Origin: Clavulina sp. PMI_390
Lineage: Eukaryota > Basidiomycota > Agaricomycetes > Cantharellales > Hydnaceae
DNA length: 64,000 nucleotides
Assembly: GCA_015039315.1 (NCBI GenBank)
Contig: WIDE01000052.1
Span: 1 to 64,000, forward strand
Direction: 5' to 3'
Shown here: positions 35,501 to 47,513 of the stretch, piece by piece
Numbering within the stretch: position 1 is the first letter of the stretch
Layout: each line of letters opens with the position of its first letter
Notes under the pieces: generated by a model
The model's input: only the letters and a program-made list of their open reading frames with translations
Told to the model about the DNA's origin: nothing
The model's database searches: none
Position numbers and translations under genes: made by a program

Positions 35501-37672
35501 TTAGAGTGAGTGAGCCCTTTCCCGACACCGCGCAGAATACATATAAGAAGGTGAGCCCAGAACCCCACAGTCGCATGGAGTTGTGCAGGGTCCACCCAGC
35601 AACTGAGCTGAGGGCAAAGGGGTGTATAGATGACCGCGGACGATCCGTTAGACTCCTGTAGAATCAGATGATCCGCAGGATGTATCCTGATTCATCGGCA
35701 CTCGCACGCGATAAGAAAAAATATATGCGGCTGGCGAAGGAGATGGGAAGGGCCCGAACATGGGAAGAACCAAGAATTGGGCGCACAAGCGAGTGATTGA
35801 AACGTTTGCAAAAAATATATGCGGCTGGCGAAGGAGATGGGAAGGGCCCGAACATGGGAAGAACCAAGAATTGGGCGCACAAGCGAGTGATTGAAACGTT
35901 TGCAAGAACCAGGGAAGCATATTGGACTGGGGGAGGTGCAAGCAGATAATTGCCCCAGGCACCAGAAAGCGTAGTAGAAGCAATATACCGCCAAAGATGG
36001 AAGTCCTCGATCACAAATCATTGAGGATAAGGTAGGAAGCTCAACGGCCACGCGATGGATCGGCCAGGGTCAGGGGCGCGAAAAGATTGGGGACACCAGA
36101 AAAAAAACGAACGATGCACTGCCAAGAAGATGATGACAGGCAGAAAAAAATGAGACTCACAAAGAGACTTCATGTTTCCAGACAGGGTTATGCGGCGACA
36201 TAACGCCGAACAGGCTCCCTCCAGGAGTCATGTAACCCGATCCCGAAGCGGGCCCCAAGATGCGCGGAGTAAGGAGACCCGATGGCATATTGCCATTGGA
36301 CAGTATCCTCGAGGACGATGCGGTAGTCGAAGGGCCAGTGCTCTCATCCGAGCTCGAGTTGCTGCTCCCCGAGGACCTCGGTATGCCACTCAGTTTCGAT
36401 CCGGTGGTGGGAGGAGCACCCGCAGTGGTTGCTTTTGCGGCCTTGTCAAAAGCCCTGCTAATCCCCCCACCCGCCATCATGGATGCATTGGCCGCGCCGG
36501 CGAGGCTTGGCAGGGCGAGAGCACTGCTCGTCCGGCTGAGCGGGCCTGCCTTGCCCTTGACTTCCTTCTCCATCTCGCTTGCGATCGGCTCGCGGCTGAC
36601 AAATTCGCTTTGCTCAAACTGGACGACGACATAGGGCCGGGACTGATTTGATGCGACGTTGAGGCCTCGCGCTTGAAGGACTTTGACATGGAGTTGGCCG
36701 CGTGGATGGTTTGATCGCGGATGGGAGGAGGAGGGTGTGCCTGGTGTGGCCGTTTGATTCCGTCGGAGAGGAGGTTTGGACGAGGATGGGGTCGTGACGC
36801 CGTTGGAGGCACCAGCAGCGGCGGCGGCGGCGATGACAGCAGCAGGGGACATTTGATCAAGTGGTGGAGGGAGGGGTGAGGAAGGTGGTGGAAGAACGAT
36901 CGAAGGTGGTGGGGGAGCTCGTGACGGTTTCACAGCAGTATTAGTTGTCGCAGTAGTAGGAGTACCTGGAATGTTGGTGCCACCAAAAATCTTATCGACT
37001 GGTGAGATAGGAGTTACAGGGGACGCTGGGGCAGGGAAGTGGGTGGATGTGATTGGGGTGGTGACGACGGCAGTGGTGGGGCCAGATGCACGAGGGATTG
37101 CGCCAGGAGAGTTTGGGCCTTTACCAGCGTAGTGGGCGGTGGGGAGCGACAAAGAGGGCAGGTGTAGCACTTTTTTCGCTGCAGAGGTTGTGGACCCGTT
37201 TGTCTTTGACGAGTGGTTCTTGACGCCGGGGCTGGGGGGGAGCGCGAGGTGAAGATGAAGATGATGGGGAGAACTCGCGTTCGTGCTCGCACTGGTCGCT
37301 GAATTACTGTTGTTATTATTTCCAACGTGCGGGCTGGTAGGAACCTGCCGAGATGGCGGGACGATGATGATGATGCGAAGATGATGATCGTGAGAGTTAG
37401 TCAAGTGGTGACGTCGGGTCTAAGCGCGATGGTGGTCGCTCTTCACAGACTGAATAGTAAACGGTCGTACTCACCACTGATGTTGGCGAAGAGGCTGGGA
37501 CCGTGGCTGCCGCAGCTGAGGACCAGAGGTTCGGACTCCCTGGGCTGGCACCTGGTGAGCTCGCGGCGACGATAGCAACGTCGAATGGGTTAATCTCCTG
37601 TGTAAGTCGGCCAGACTTTGGATCTGCTTTGGGCGTGGTCTGGTCCGTGGGACCGCTGGGCCAGAGCTTCAT
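32515..37672 (-). CDS. SCH9: Sch9-like AGC kinase with C2 domain
   Basis: ATG 37672 opens MKLWPSGPTDQTTPKADPKS, then a long Ser/Pro/Asn-rich linker. A C2 domain follows (GQLHVKVLQARGLNV ... RPYVVVQFEQSEFVSREPI ... NPVWKHEV), completed by DVTSDEALVYLNIYDRTPEC after a 1,026-bp intron (36160-35135). Kinase motifs are LIGRGTFGKVFQV, YAMKVLSKKEI (VAIK Lys present), YR-DLKPENILLD (split by an intron), CDFGLSK, T-loop TFCGTTEYLAPE, and LLNRNPKNRLG. The tail has the hydrophobic motif FRGFTFQGEST and an acidic end. This is the TORC1-activated growth kinase that controls ribosome biogenesis, stress and lifespan in yeast. All catalytic residues are present, in contrast to the TKL-like genes. A second intron of about 700 bp lies near 34.3-35.0 kb. 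A 5'-UTR intron before the ATG is possible. Confidence 0.93.
35716..35904. repeat. 94-bp direct tandem repeat, two copies, inside the long SCH9 intron
   Basis: Copy 1 starts at about 35716 and copy 2 at 35810, each with A6, TATATGCGGCTGGCGAAG, GGGCCCGAACATGGG and an end near GAAACGTTTGC. By eye the two copies are identical over the unit. The repeat lies wholly within the 1,026-bp intron that splits the C2 domain, so it does not change the protein. Confidence 0.85.
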
Positions 37673-38175
37673 AGCCTTGGACTTGAGGAACCTAGAGCAT
37701 GAGCAAGGGGTACAGATATGTCAAAACGCCGGAAGAGGTTGAGGAGGTTATGTGTCAGCCATATACCGATCGACGGCCGATAAACGAGAAAACGGCGCGT
37801 ACGAGGTCGTCGTCGAGTATGTCGGTTTGGGCGAGACTGGGTACGCATTCTGCATTGGTCGCAGCGTCCTAAAGCGGGGTTGTTGGGTTAGTCGATAGCG
37901 CGGCTGTTGGTGCAAGTTTTGGAGTTGGAGAAAAGAGAGGTCAAATATTTACTCTTCTGCCGTCCGGTTCATCGCTCTTCCGTGACGCTACTCGTTGTGT
38001 TTCAGTTGTGGTGTTGAGTTTACGATAGGACACTCGACGTCGTCCAGAGAATGGCTGACGTCGTGTGTATGTGATGGTAGATAAAAGGAGGGGTGGAAGA
38101 ACTGTAATAAAATACCGCTAGCAAGGTAATACATGCATGTGCATAGATGTGTGGAGTGGCATCCCAATATCCTAA
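37673..38175. other. SCH9 5' flank
   Basis: About 500 bp between the SCH9 start and the 3' end of the next minus-strand gene. A CTCTAG site just before MKL suggests a 5'-UTR intron. No ORF has independent support. Confidence 0.4.
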
Positions 38176-39050
38176 TCAGGAGCCAGCGCTGACAACCGTC
38201 TCCCTTTCGCCGCTTGTCGAAGCTGCGGGGCCGTCCTCTGACCCTATCCGTTGGCCAATGACGTCTTGTGTCCGCCGCAGCAGAGCCATGACGCTCCCGC
38301 CCATGATGCCCAGCAACCCAACCTGCATCGTCGCCCGTCTCGGTAGCCGATCTGCAAGTATAGCAACAGAACCCCCAGCAATCATCAGCGAGCGCCCACG
38401 AAATTTAGTCTCCGCGATCCGCAATCTCGTAAAGAAGTGATCGCCATCTCGCGTTCTTTCCCAATCCTCTTCCCAAATTAGTGCAGGGCTCCATTGGAGC
38501 CGCACGCAAAATCAATGCGAAAGGGATTATTGGAGCCACTCAGTTCGAACGAACACTATTGCTCGTGCTTCGACTGTGGATGGCGATATGATAACTGATA
38601 GCGCTTGTACTCACAAGCAGCAGCGACGAGCCCACCCAGTCCAACTCCTGCTAGCACCTCTTTGTATGCGCCCAATCCGACTCTGCTCGCAGCCTGCTCT
38701 GCACCCACCCAGAACAAGCCAGCAGCACCGAACCTAAGCGACTCTCTCCCACTTTGCTTCAGTCCGCCCGATAAGACTCTATAATTCTTCGTTTTGTGAT
38801 AGAAATACCATTCCTCGAGCGTTTTTGGTGCGCGGTGTGCGTTCTCGGCCAAATACCGCAGGGATGCTTTGCGCGAACCTCGAAGAAAGCCCAGCGCCAT
38901 GCCCATAGAGGTCGTCGTGAGTGGAATTAGGTAGAGCTCCCTTGGGATATACAGGCGAATCGCCTCGGGCTTCTCGTCAAAGTCATTGTCAACTGACTTT
39001 GACGACGGCGCGTCTGGATTCGGCGGTGGCGCGTTTTGGCTTGTGCTCAT
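38176..39050 (-). CDS. Conserved small membrane protein (Tim17-like hydrophobic pattern)
   Basis: Exons 39050-38615 and 38351-38176, split by a 263-bp intron (GTGAGT donor, TTGCAG acceptor) that restores AAAYRLPRRATMQVG. The N-terminus is Pro/Asp-rich. Then come PLTTTSMGMALGFLRGSRKA, LAENAHRAPKTLEEWYFYHK, and Gly/Ala-rich hydrophobic stretches (RFGAAGLFWVGAEQA; LAGVGLGGLVAAA; VGLLGIMGGSVMALL). I recognise this as a family found across fungi with a Gly-rich, multi-helix layout similar to Tim17/22 proteins. A mitochondrial inner-membrane place is inferred. Divergent from F-box 3, with a 301-bp shared upstream region. Confidence 0.65.
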
Positions 39051-39351
39051 TGGCTGGAGGGGTCAATCGATCCCACGCTCCGCGCTTAGACCAACTGAAT
39101 ACTCTTTGGTGACTTCCCTGCTCTCTCCGTTCGGCCTCCACCCTTTTACAGGAAGACGGCTCCTGTTTATCCATTCGACATTGTCTTCTGCATTAGCTCA
39201 GGGACGCGAGTCGATTGTACGGTGTCTAATATTCAGCATTCAGTTTTCCCCGATCTAGACCCTCAGGAGCGCCCGCCGCCGGTGGGTTCTAGCACTCCAG
39301 AAGTCTAGTGCACCAATTAGCACACGTTCCAGAGCGCACATAATCACTCCG
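39051..39351. promoter_or_regulatory. Shared upstream region of the membrane protein and F-box 3
   Basis: A 301-bp gap between two divergently transcribed starts. I see no clear TATA box. It should hold both promoters. Confidence 0.45.
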
Positions 39352-42209
39352 ATGTGGGCCTCCCTTCCGCCCGAGCTCATATCAGAGATCTTCGAGATTT
39401 GCGTCGATGGATTGACCATCCAGCCAGAGACGCTGTCCCATATCAATCGTGTCCTTCGTCAGGTCGCTCTAGGCACTCCTCGGCTCTGGAATCATATCTA
39501 TTATGAAGGGGTTTGTGACTTGGAACGTTGTGAGGCTTTTTTGGGACGCAGTGGTCAAGCTCCTCTCACTCTCGAGTTGAACCTCTCCCCTCTTCACAAC
39601 GATCAATGCAATGTACAAAAATTTGCCACCCTCATCGATCCACACTGGGTGCGGGTCCGAGACCTGCGTCTTGCGCCGTACGACGGCGAAACTCCCCAGA
39701 CAACCTGGCGCCGTCCTGAAGAAGAGGAGCAGGAGGGGGGAGCTCCTGGACGGGATGATATATACAGCTCCATGTCCGCCTTCTATGATTTCGTCACATT
39801 CGAGTCGGGTGTGTCCATTCTTTTGTGGATTGTGAACGGCTCGTATCGGGATTGGGGCTCTAGAGAATCCCAGGACGACTTTCTGAGGACGCTCGAGGGG
39901 ATGCCTCATCTTTACACCCTTACTCTCACAACGCGTCTCGAGGTTCTAGCGAACCCCATCCATCAGCGTGAAAGGAAGAAGTTGGGCTCGGTACGAACGA
40001 TTCGGATGCGAGGTTACTCTCTATGCCTCCTTGCACGACTAGAGACGCCTAGAATACGCTCCATCCATCTCGATATGTATCGTGAAGGTGCAGGATCCGA
40101 GCAATTCCAGCATTTTCTCACCTGGCTACGCGCCAACCCTGAGACACTCGAGACCATCGATATCGTCAACGCGCAGGGAACAGACCTCTCAACACCCCAG
40201 CCAGAAGGGAATATGCACCCTGAACTCATCACGCTCCCTTCCTTGACGCGGCTCAATGCCACAACTGATCCATGGTCAATGGCCATCCTCCTCCGAGCCG
40301 TCCGTGCTCCTGCTCTAACGGAGGTATCTCTTGGTCTTCATCCAGACGTAGAACACACAACCATCACCTCATTTTTCGAGGCGGCCTCTTCTAGTCTGCA
40401 AGTTGTGCGGCTTCTCCAAGGACTAGCAGCGCGGCCCTTTAGAGACGTAGAGCCAGATTACCCTATAAGTTCCCCGCGAATTGTTTTTCCAGAGCTGAGA
40501 AGCTTCGTCTCTGAGCTATACATCGGTGGGTCTGTGATTGGCGTAACGAGGGCGGCGCCAAAGCTTGAGATATTGATGCTGTCGGGACCCCAAGCTCTAA
40601 TTAACTGGAACGACCCAGTGAGTTCCCTCATCAGAAATCTTTTCAGCTTTGTGCCGAATTTAATGTTATGTACTGACGAGCGGTGGTCCTCGCACAGCCT
40701 ATACCTACGATGCAAGCTCCAAGCCTGCAGACCCTAATCATCAACGGCTTCTCATCCGTATGCCACTCGATAAATGCTCCAGACCTCAAGCACCTTCAGG
40801 TTCTTGCCGTAAACCTACACATGCGGCCCTCTGTCCTTTCCCCCGCTTCGGCAATCCACCTTGTCTGGTTGCTGGCACGTTTTGCCCCCACCATTGAACA
40901 CCTCGAACTCCATGATGCTATTCAAGGCATGTCCCAGACAGTGCCTCCTCCATACTTGCGCGAGCAAGTAACAGAACCATTGGTCCTCCCCGAACTAAAA
41001 ACACTCTACATCATGCCATACGACGCACTCCTCGAGCATATCACGGCACCTCATCTTCAAATCTTGCATCTCGGGCCTACGTCTCACGCTTCTCCCATAT
41101 GGGCACGCCTTGAGGGCGCGTCGAATGCTACCACCCTGATCATTGGCTCTGTCTTCTCCGATGAGGGAAACACTTCCTCTCTCCGATGGAGTTCTTTACG
41201 CAACATCACGACTCTGCGAATCGTGATTGATCTAAACTTACGCAATCATAAAGGAGAGAGTGTCTCACTCGAGAAGCATATCCGGCGCATCCAGCTCCTC
41301 AATGAGCCGGTATGGTCAATCATCAATGCAGAGTCCGTTGACGATCCTACGGGGAACAAACGAACTGATCCCAACGAACGACTACTCCCGAAACTGACTC
41401 AAATTGAGATCCACTTCGCCTCTAGTCGCGAAGCGCTCAGGGACGCATTCAATGGTGTCGCAAATGGCGATCCTGGATATGAGACAGACTCATCCAACTT
41501 CGACTTGACTGATGCCCTCGCAGATTACGATATAGACGGGGAATGGGCGGATGATAACAGTTCGGATGATCCAGCTGAGTACTACTCTAATTCGAGCGCG
41601 TGGGATAGTGATGACCTCGACGACGCAGAGGACCACAATGGTGATGATGAGGTTCATGATGAGCCTGTACCCATACCTGCCGAATCCCCCGAGAAAGCTA
41701 ACTCACGCCGATCTCCTCAAGCCGAAATGGTTGAGGAACAAAGAGAAACGGCGTCTCTTGATACCACTGGTAGCTCAAGACTCGAACAGTCGCGAAGTGT
41801 TGACGCGAGTAGGATTGATGAGAATGCGAGCTCCAGGGCCAAAATAGACCAGCTTCGCACCAAGATGGAACGCAGCATGTTTGGTTTTGCACATCGGCCT
41901 CGCACGCTTGAGAAGGAGGTCGATCTCACACAGTTTTTCACAATTGCCCAGCTCGAGGACGGAGGTTCTCGTGAAGACATCTTCCGTGCAAAGAACACCA
42001 ATGCTCAAAACGACCGTGCTGCTTTTGGTCGAATAATCCATACGCTGGGAGAAGTTGCGCGTAGCAGAAGGCACCACCAAAATTCGGCTCCTGTTGAAAC
42101 TATCGCAATCTCTGTATCAGAGTCAGGTGATGGTGATTGGACGGTACCACAACCTGTAGTTCAGCATTTCCGTGATATAGGAGTGGATTTATCGGTACCC
42201 TTGATTTAA
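39352..42209 (+). CDS. F-box protein 3, full-length paralogue
   Basis: Exons 39352-40617 and 40698-42209. The 80-bp intron has a GTGAGT donor and GCACAG acceptor, in phase 0. It has the same layout as F-box 1: F-box at LPPELISEIFEICVDG with INRVLRQVALGTPRLWNHIY, leucine-rich core, HAIQ-type and LYIMPYDALLEHI strands, then an acidic linker with VANGDPGYETDSS and AEYYSNSSAW. The C-terminal domain is DRAAFGRIIHTLGEVARSRR then DGDWTVPQPVVQHF. The protein has about 926 residues. It is opposite in strand to F-box 1 and 2, about 31 kb away, and directly followed by F-box 4. It is the best guide to what F-box 2 has lost. Function: putative SCF adaptor. Confidence 0.88.
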
Positions 42210-42491
42210 CTTGGCTAGCTCTAGTTGTAGTCGTAATTGAACAATTGGTCATCGCAGTTCGCACGCCGAGCACAGCATTGGCGTCCTCAAGGATCACCTT
42301 CTCACTGCTCCGAGTATCGCACTGGTCTAAGTGGTGCGTGGAATTGAAACTCTGAACGCTTCAGCCATCTTGTACCCTCATCAGATACAAATGTTGATCC
42401 CCTTCTTCAACTATGAAACTATAGGAACTTTTGCTAACCAGTCTCTCGAGTCCGACAAAAAGCAAAATCCTTCAGAGAGACTTCGCGCATC

Positions 42492-45436
42492 ATGTGGACA
42501 TCGCTTCCATTCGAGCTAATCTCCGACATATTCCACATTTGCGTTGATGATCACATCATTCCACCCGAAATCTTATCCCACATAAATCATTTCCTCCGCG
42601 ATGTTGCGATACACACCCCTCGCCTTTGGAGTCATATTTATTATGAAGGCTATGAGGATATGGATCGTTGTAACGCTTTTCTAGAGCGGAGCGCTACGGC
42701 ACCCCTCACTCTAGATCTGAACTTCTCGCCTGCTTCCAACAATGCAGAACAGCTGTCCTCGTTTACATGGGCGATTGCCCCACACCTGCCTCGTGTTCGT
42801 GACTTCCGGGTTGCGCCACACGATAGCACAACGACTTTCGAAGACTTGACCAAATCCCGCAAAGAGCCACGCGCCGCGGATGCCCACGCTCTCTATGGAA
42901 TGTTCAACAACATTATGAAGTTTGGCATCGAAACTCCGAGAAATATTGGAGAGATTCGGCCCGTGAGTGACTCCGAGGTTGAAAGGTTTGCTGTGGTGCT
43001 TTCAAATATCCCTGATCTCCGCAATCTCACTTTTACGACATGCTGCGACGTGCAGCGAAATTACTGGTCCGATCATGGGCGATACCTAAGCATCAAGTTA
43101 GGAGCTTTGCGCGCATTGCACTTGCAAGGACGTTCGCTAGGAATCCTTACTCGCCTTGCTACACCCTCTATCCGTTCCATTCATCTTGACATGATTGATG
43201 AGGGTGCTCAAATAAGCCAATTCCGCTATCTTCGTGTATGGCTTCAAGCCCACTCCCAGGGTTTGGAGCGGATCGAGATTTCCAACATGCGTTCTATGCT
43301 TTTCACTCGTCCTCAAGCTGAAGACGACCTTTCCCCTCAATCATGCATGTTTCCTTCTCTAACGCATATCCATGCCTGCAGTGATCCATGGACAATGACT
43401 GCCTTGCTTCGTTTGATTTGCGCCCCAGCCCTCACAGAGGTGTTTCTTGGTCTTCATCCAAGTACAGAGCGCTCAAGTTTGATTGGGTTTTTTGAGTCCG
43501 TTTCACCTAACCTACGCACCGCCCACATCGGCCCTGGACCCCTATCAATGTCGGGTGGTAATCAGCGATTAGATAGCACAGAGCAAGAATACACCGTCAT
43601 CTCCCCACGGATCATTTTTCACGACTTGGTGAAGTTCGTATCCGAGTTGTATGTAGGCGGTGCAGTGATTGCTGCCAGCAAGAGTGCTCCAAAGCTCGAA
43701 TTTTTGACGCTGGCGGGCTCCATGGATCGACATACCTGGGTGGAAAGGGTAAGTCATATATCATTTTTGTATTGTTGTTTTTATTGAATGCTAGATGCGC
43801 ATGCTTATGCTATCAGGAGCCAGCACTACCATCGGCGCCCTTTTTGCATGCTCCGTGCCTGCACACCTTTGTTATCAATGGCTTTTCGCCGGCATGCTCC
43901 TCAGTGGACGCTCCGTCTTTGAAACACCTTAGAATCCTCGCTGTGAGGCAGCACCTGTCGGGCGACCCTCCTGCTCCCTTCGAGACCGCCGCCTTGATCA
44001 GGATCATCACACGCTTTGCGGCCTCTTTAGAGCATCTTGAGATGCATCAAGCTATTCGTGGCGTGTCGCAAACAAGGCCGCCCCTACTCTTACTCGACTG
44101 GGAGGAATTGATGTTCCCAAGACTACGCACGTTGTTCATAATGCCCTACGATGAGTTTATCGAGAAAATCGTCGCCCCTGAGCTTCAAGTGCTCTATCTA
44201 GCACAGACATCACACTCCTCACCAGAGTGGGCTAACCTTGATGGTGTCTCGGCTGCCACGACCCTCATACTTGGTTCCAGCTTTTCTGACAAAGAGTCCA
44301 AGTCAAGCCTTCGATGGCACTCCCTACCAAATATCAATAGGCTGCGTGTTATCATCAACCTGGAAGTGCGCGACCCTTTTGGAACAATTCTCTCCCTCAA
44401 CAAACAGATCCGACGCCTTCAATTGCTAGATGGTCCGCTCTCAACAAAAATCACTGAAACCACCATCGAGAGTGATTTCAATCCTGAAGACTGGCTCTTG
44501 CCACGTCTTCGCCATGTCGAAGTCCACATTGCATCTCGTCAGGAAGTGATGGCAGGCGCATATGATGGTGTGGCGAATGGCGACCCAGGGTATGAGACCG
44601 ACTCATCCGCGGATGGCTTCTATTGGCCACTGGATACAGATCGCTCTGAGAGCGAAATTTATCACGAGTTGCACGAGGATTATGAATCCTCTGGGTCCAG
44701 CGAAGTGTGGTCGGAGGATCTGGACAAGGATCTGGCTGAGTATTATTCAAATTCCAGTGCTTGGTCCCAAGAAGACGACAGCGAACACGAAGCAGCTGAT
44801 AATGAGCCAGATGGGGATGGAGTCTCTTCTGGTAATGACCCTGCGGATATTGCCAGTGCTGGAGGTGATAACATTACAGCAGTAGCGCGTCAGCGGGCCG
44901 CATTGGAGGAATATAATAAGCACATAGCCTCGGGGAAGCCAATTCTGCCTCCTGTCGGGGGTTCTATGTCTCTCGAGCCTTCATCCCTGCACGATCTGCA
45001 TATTGTTGATGATCCAGACCGCAAGTCTTCAGCAAAGCCAGCTGATCCACAACTCGTAAACCGTGATAGCCACGAGTCGATGGAATGGCTGGGCGAGAAT
45101 TATAGAGGCTTGGGGACATATACAATGGATGAAGTGGATGTTGATCTCCTAGAGGTCTTCATGTCGCGTTGGCCCGAAGGCTGGCTGACCCACACCAAGC
45201 CGAACGATTTCGCGCTACGCAACACACGCGAGGCATACGGGTGGATAATCCACGCGCTTTCCGATGTCGCCCGTGCTAGGGTGCAAGGTGGTGGAGTGGC
45301 GCCTCTGGAAACGATCACGATCACTGCGTCTGCGCCAGCTTTCGACTCAGACGAGAGTGACTGGAGCGTGCCTCGTCTTATTGTGGACCAGTTTAAACAC
45401 TTTGGTGTAGTTCTGGAAGTCCCCCAAGACGAGTAG
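42492..45436 (+). CDS. F-box protein 4, full-length paralogue
   Basis: Exons 42492-43748 and 43817-45436, with a 68-bp GTAAGT...ATCAG intron in phase 0. F-box LPFELISDIFHICVDD, then INHFLRDVAIHTPRLWSHIY. The repeat-like core and the strand LRTLFIMPYDEFIEKIVAPE follow. The acidic linker is the longest of the four and keeps VANGDPGYETDSS and AEYYSNSSAW. The C-terminal domain is REAYGWIIHALSDVARAR with SDESDWSVPRLIVDQF. F-box 2 in the minus-strand pair shares LPFELISDIF and REAYGW with this copy, so those two are probably the closest pair. Putative substrate adaptor of an SCF ligase. Confidence 0.88.
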
Positions 45437-45567
45437 CTTGACCCTCATGTATATAGCTGCTTCATGAGAAAAATCATAAAGAGAGACTCTACTATGTGAC
45501 ACGACGCGATAAATTTGACCTTGTTTGCGCGCTGTCACGAGCAAAGCCCTTCACACCAGATCCTGCC

Positions 45568-47243
45568 ATGGATGTTGCAAGCTTTGACGAGCCCTCAAAG
45601 ATCGCTTTGAAAACATCAAACTCTCTTTCCATAGCAAGGGCCCCAGCTTTGGCTTTTGAATCCGTCGTACCAGACTCCTATGTCCTTAATCTTGCTGTCT
45701 TGCGTTCCAGCTATGCTGCCTCCTTCTCATCCCCATCTAATTCTATATCGCTCCTCGACAAAAAGAGGCTGAGGATTGTCGGAACGATGAAATATGCACA
45801 TGCCGACACCATCACATCCATCAAAAGCCCATCGTATCTTTCAACACACCTTGGGAAAGATGTCCTAATCTCATCGGGCAAAGACGGGTTGCTCAAGGTA
45901 TGGGATACGCGGAGTCATTATGAATGTGTCTTACAATGTCAGTTATCAATTGTGCCTGGTTCTCCGCATCCTTTTCCAGCCCATTCGTTTCTTTGCCTCG
46001 GACACTGTTTTGATTATTGTGCTTATGATAGAAATTCTTTCTCCCATCATGAACAGTTGAGGAGACAGGCTCTCAGAGAGGCCTCCTAAGCTTTGACTCT
46101 TCAAGTGATGGTCTATGTCTCGTTGCTGGATCAGAGCTTAAAGGAGATGAGGCTCACTTGATATTTTGGTCAGTCTAGATATCAAGGTTATCTGGATGGA
46201 CGAACGAATCTGACTATCATCATTATCAGGGATGTGCGCAGCAATGGGGCTCCGACGCACGTCTCCACCTCTGTGCACTCTGATGATATCACAAGTGTCA
46301 ACTTCCATCCCTCCACTTCCCATCTGCTATTATCTGCCTCGACAGACGGACTCCTGTGCACGACAGACTCGAGAGAGCACGATGAAGATGAATCTGGGGT
46401 AAACGTTGGCAATTGGGGCTGCAGCGTCTCCAGAGCAGTATGGACTGGCACAGGTCCCTCTCAAGGCGCTGCTGTATGGGCTCACAGCGATATGCAAACG
46501 TTTTCAACGTGGAATGCTGAGGTTTGTATATCATAGTATGTAGTGAAGGCCATATTCTGAATGATTACATTGTAGCTGGACCTCATTGACGACTTTGGAG
46601 ACCTCCGCAAGCCAGCGATGCCCAACCAGTGGGGCTCCGAATACTTCATTGACGCGTGTATGTGTGGCCCTCATAATGTCCCTGCCTCATCAAGTGGCCT
46701 CGGCATGTGGACTGGGGCAAACAAGTACGTTCATCCCTTGTTGTAAAGTATGGAGTATAACCCTGGTCTCTCCCAGTGGTGATGTTGCATTGCTACGGCT
46801 CGACAACTCGTCGTCTTGGACAGTGGAACGAATTTTGAGCGGGTATCACACCGATGTAGTCCGTGCTGTTACCTGGGACCCCGAAGTAAGTCAAGATATT
46901 TATTTAGCTCGAGAGCGGTGGACTGATTGCATGTATGCACTGTCGTAGAACCAAGTTATTGTTACCGCAGGGGAGGATTCTCGCGTGAGCGTCTGGTCTG
47001 TTGCTGAAAGCAATGGTATGGACATCACGGAGGATCTCGCCGATGGCATGGACATTGACCATGATGCTGCAGCATCAGAAGTTCCCAAAGCGGCCAAACG
47101 TAGCCGGGATGATGTTGATGGTGAGACGCAGGAGCGCCCGGTCCTCAAGAAGAAAAACAAATCAGTAGGTATCCTTTCTCTCATCCCAAATATGTAACCT
47201 CAACACTCCCGTGCTATAGGAGTCTTCCACTCGAAAGCGATGA
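45568..47243 (+). CDS. WD40-repeat protein, WDR89-like
   Basis: ATG 45568 (MDVASFDEPSKIALK). Splicing gives YAHADTITSIK, VLISSGKDGLLKVWDTRSHY, then GSELKGDEAHLIFW and DVRSNGAPTHVSTSVHSDDI. Next are VNFHPSTSHLLLSASTDGLL, GYHTDVVRAVTWDP and VIVTAGEDSRVSVWSV. The pattern of a first propeller blade, a DVRS strand and a long gap before the last blades fits the WDR89 family. A Lys/Arg-rich tail (PKAAKRSRDD ... LKKKNK) may be a nuclear signal. The last intron gives a terminus ESSTRKR at 47243; if it is retained, the stop is at 47197. Role in other fungi is poorly known; a scaffold is likely. Confidence 0.78.
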
Positions 47244-47513
47244 TTGCATCCTGCAATGGAGTGAGGTCACCAGCCTTGCACTACTCTCGCTTGTACTTTA
47301 CTGTTGCTCTGCTCATTTGATGTATCTATGTCGCTTGTGTCTCAAAAATCTGTTCATTATACTCTCCTATACGAGTGTATTTTGCACGCTGGTGAGGTAC
47401 CGCTTTGGTGGCGAGTTGTTGGGCGCTTGGACAGCTCTTTCCGCTTTTGGTATCACGGAACCGCTAGACCTCCACTCTCCTTCCCCGCGCCTCACACCCA
47501 GAACTTGCACAAA

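Noticed and set aside
36172..36651. 159-codon ORF (+) antisense to SCH9
   Set aside because: A shadow of the Ser/Ala-rich SCH9 linker codons.
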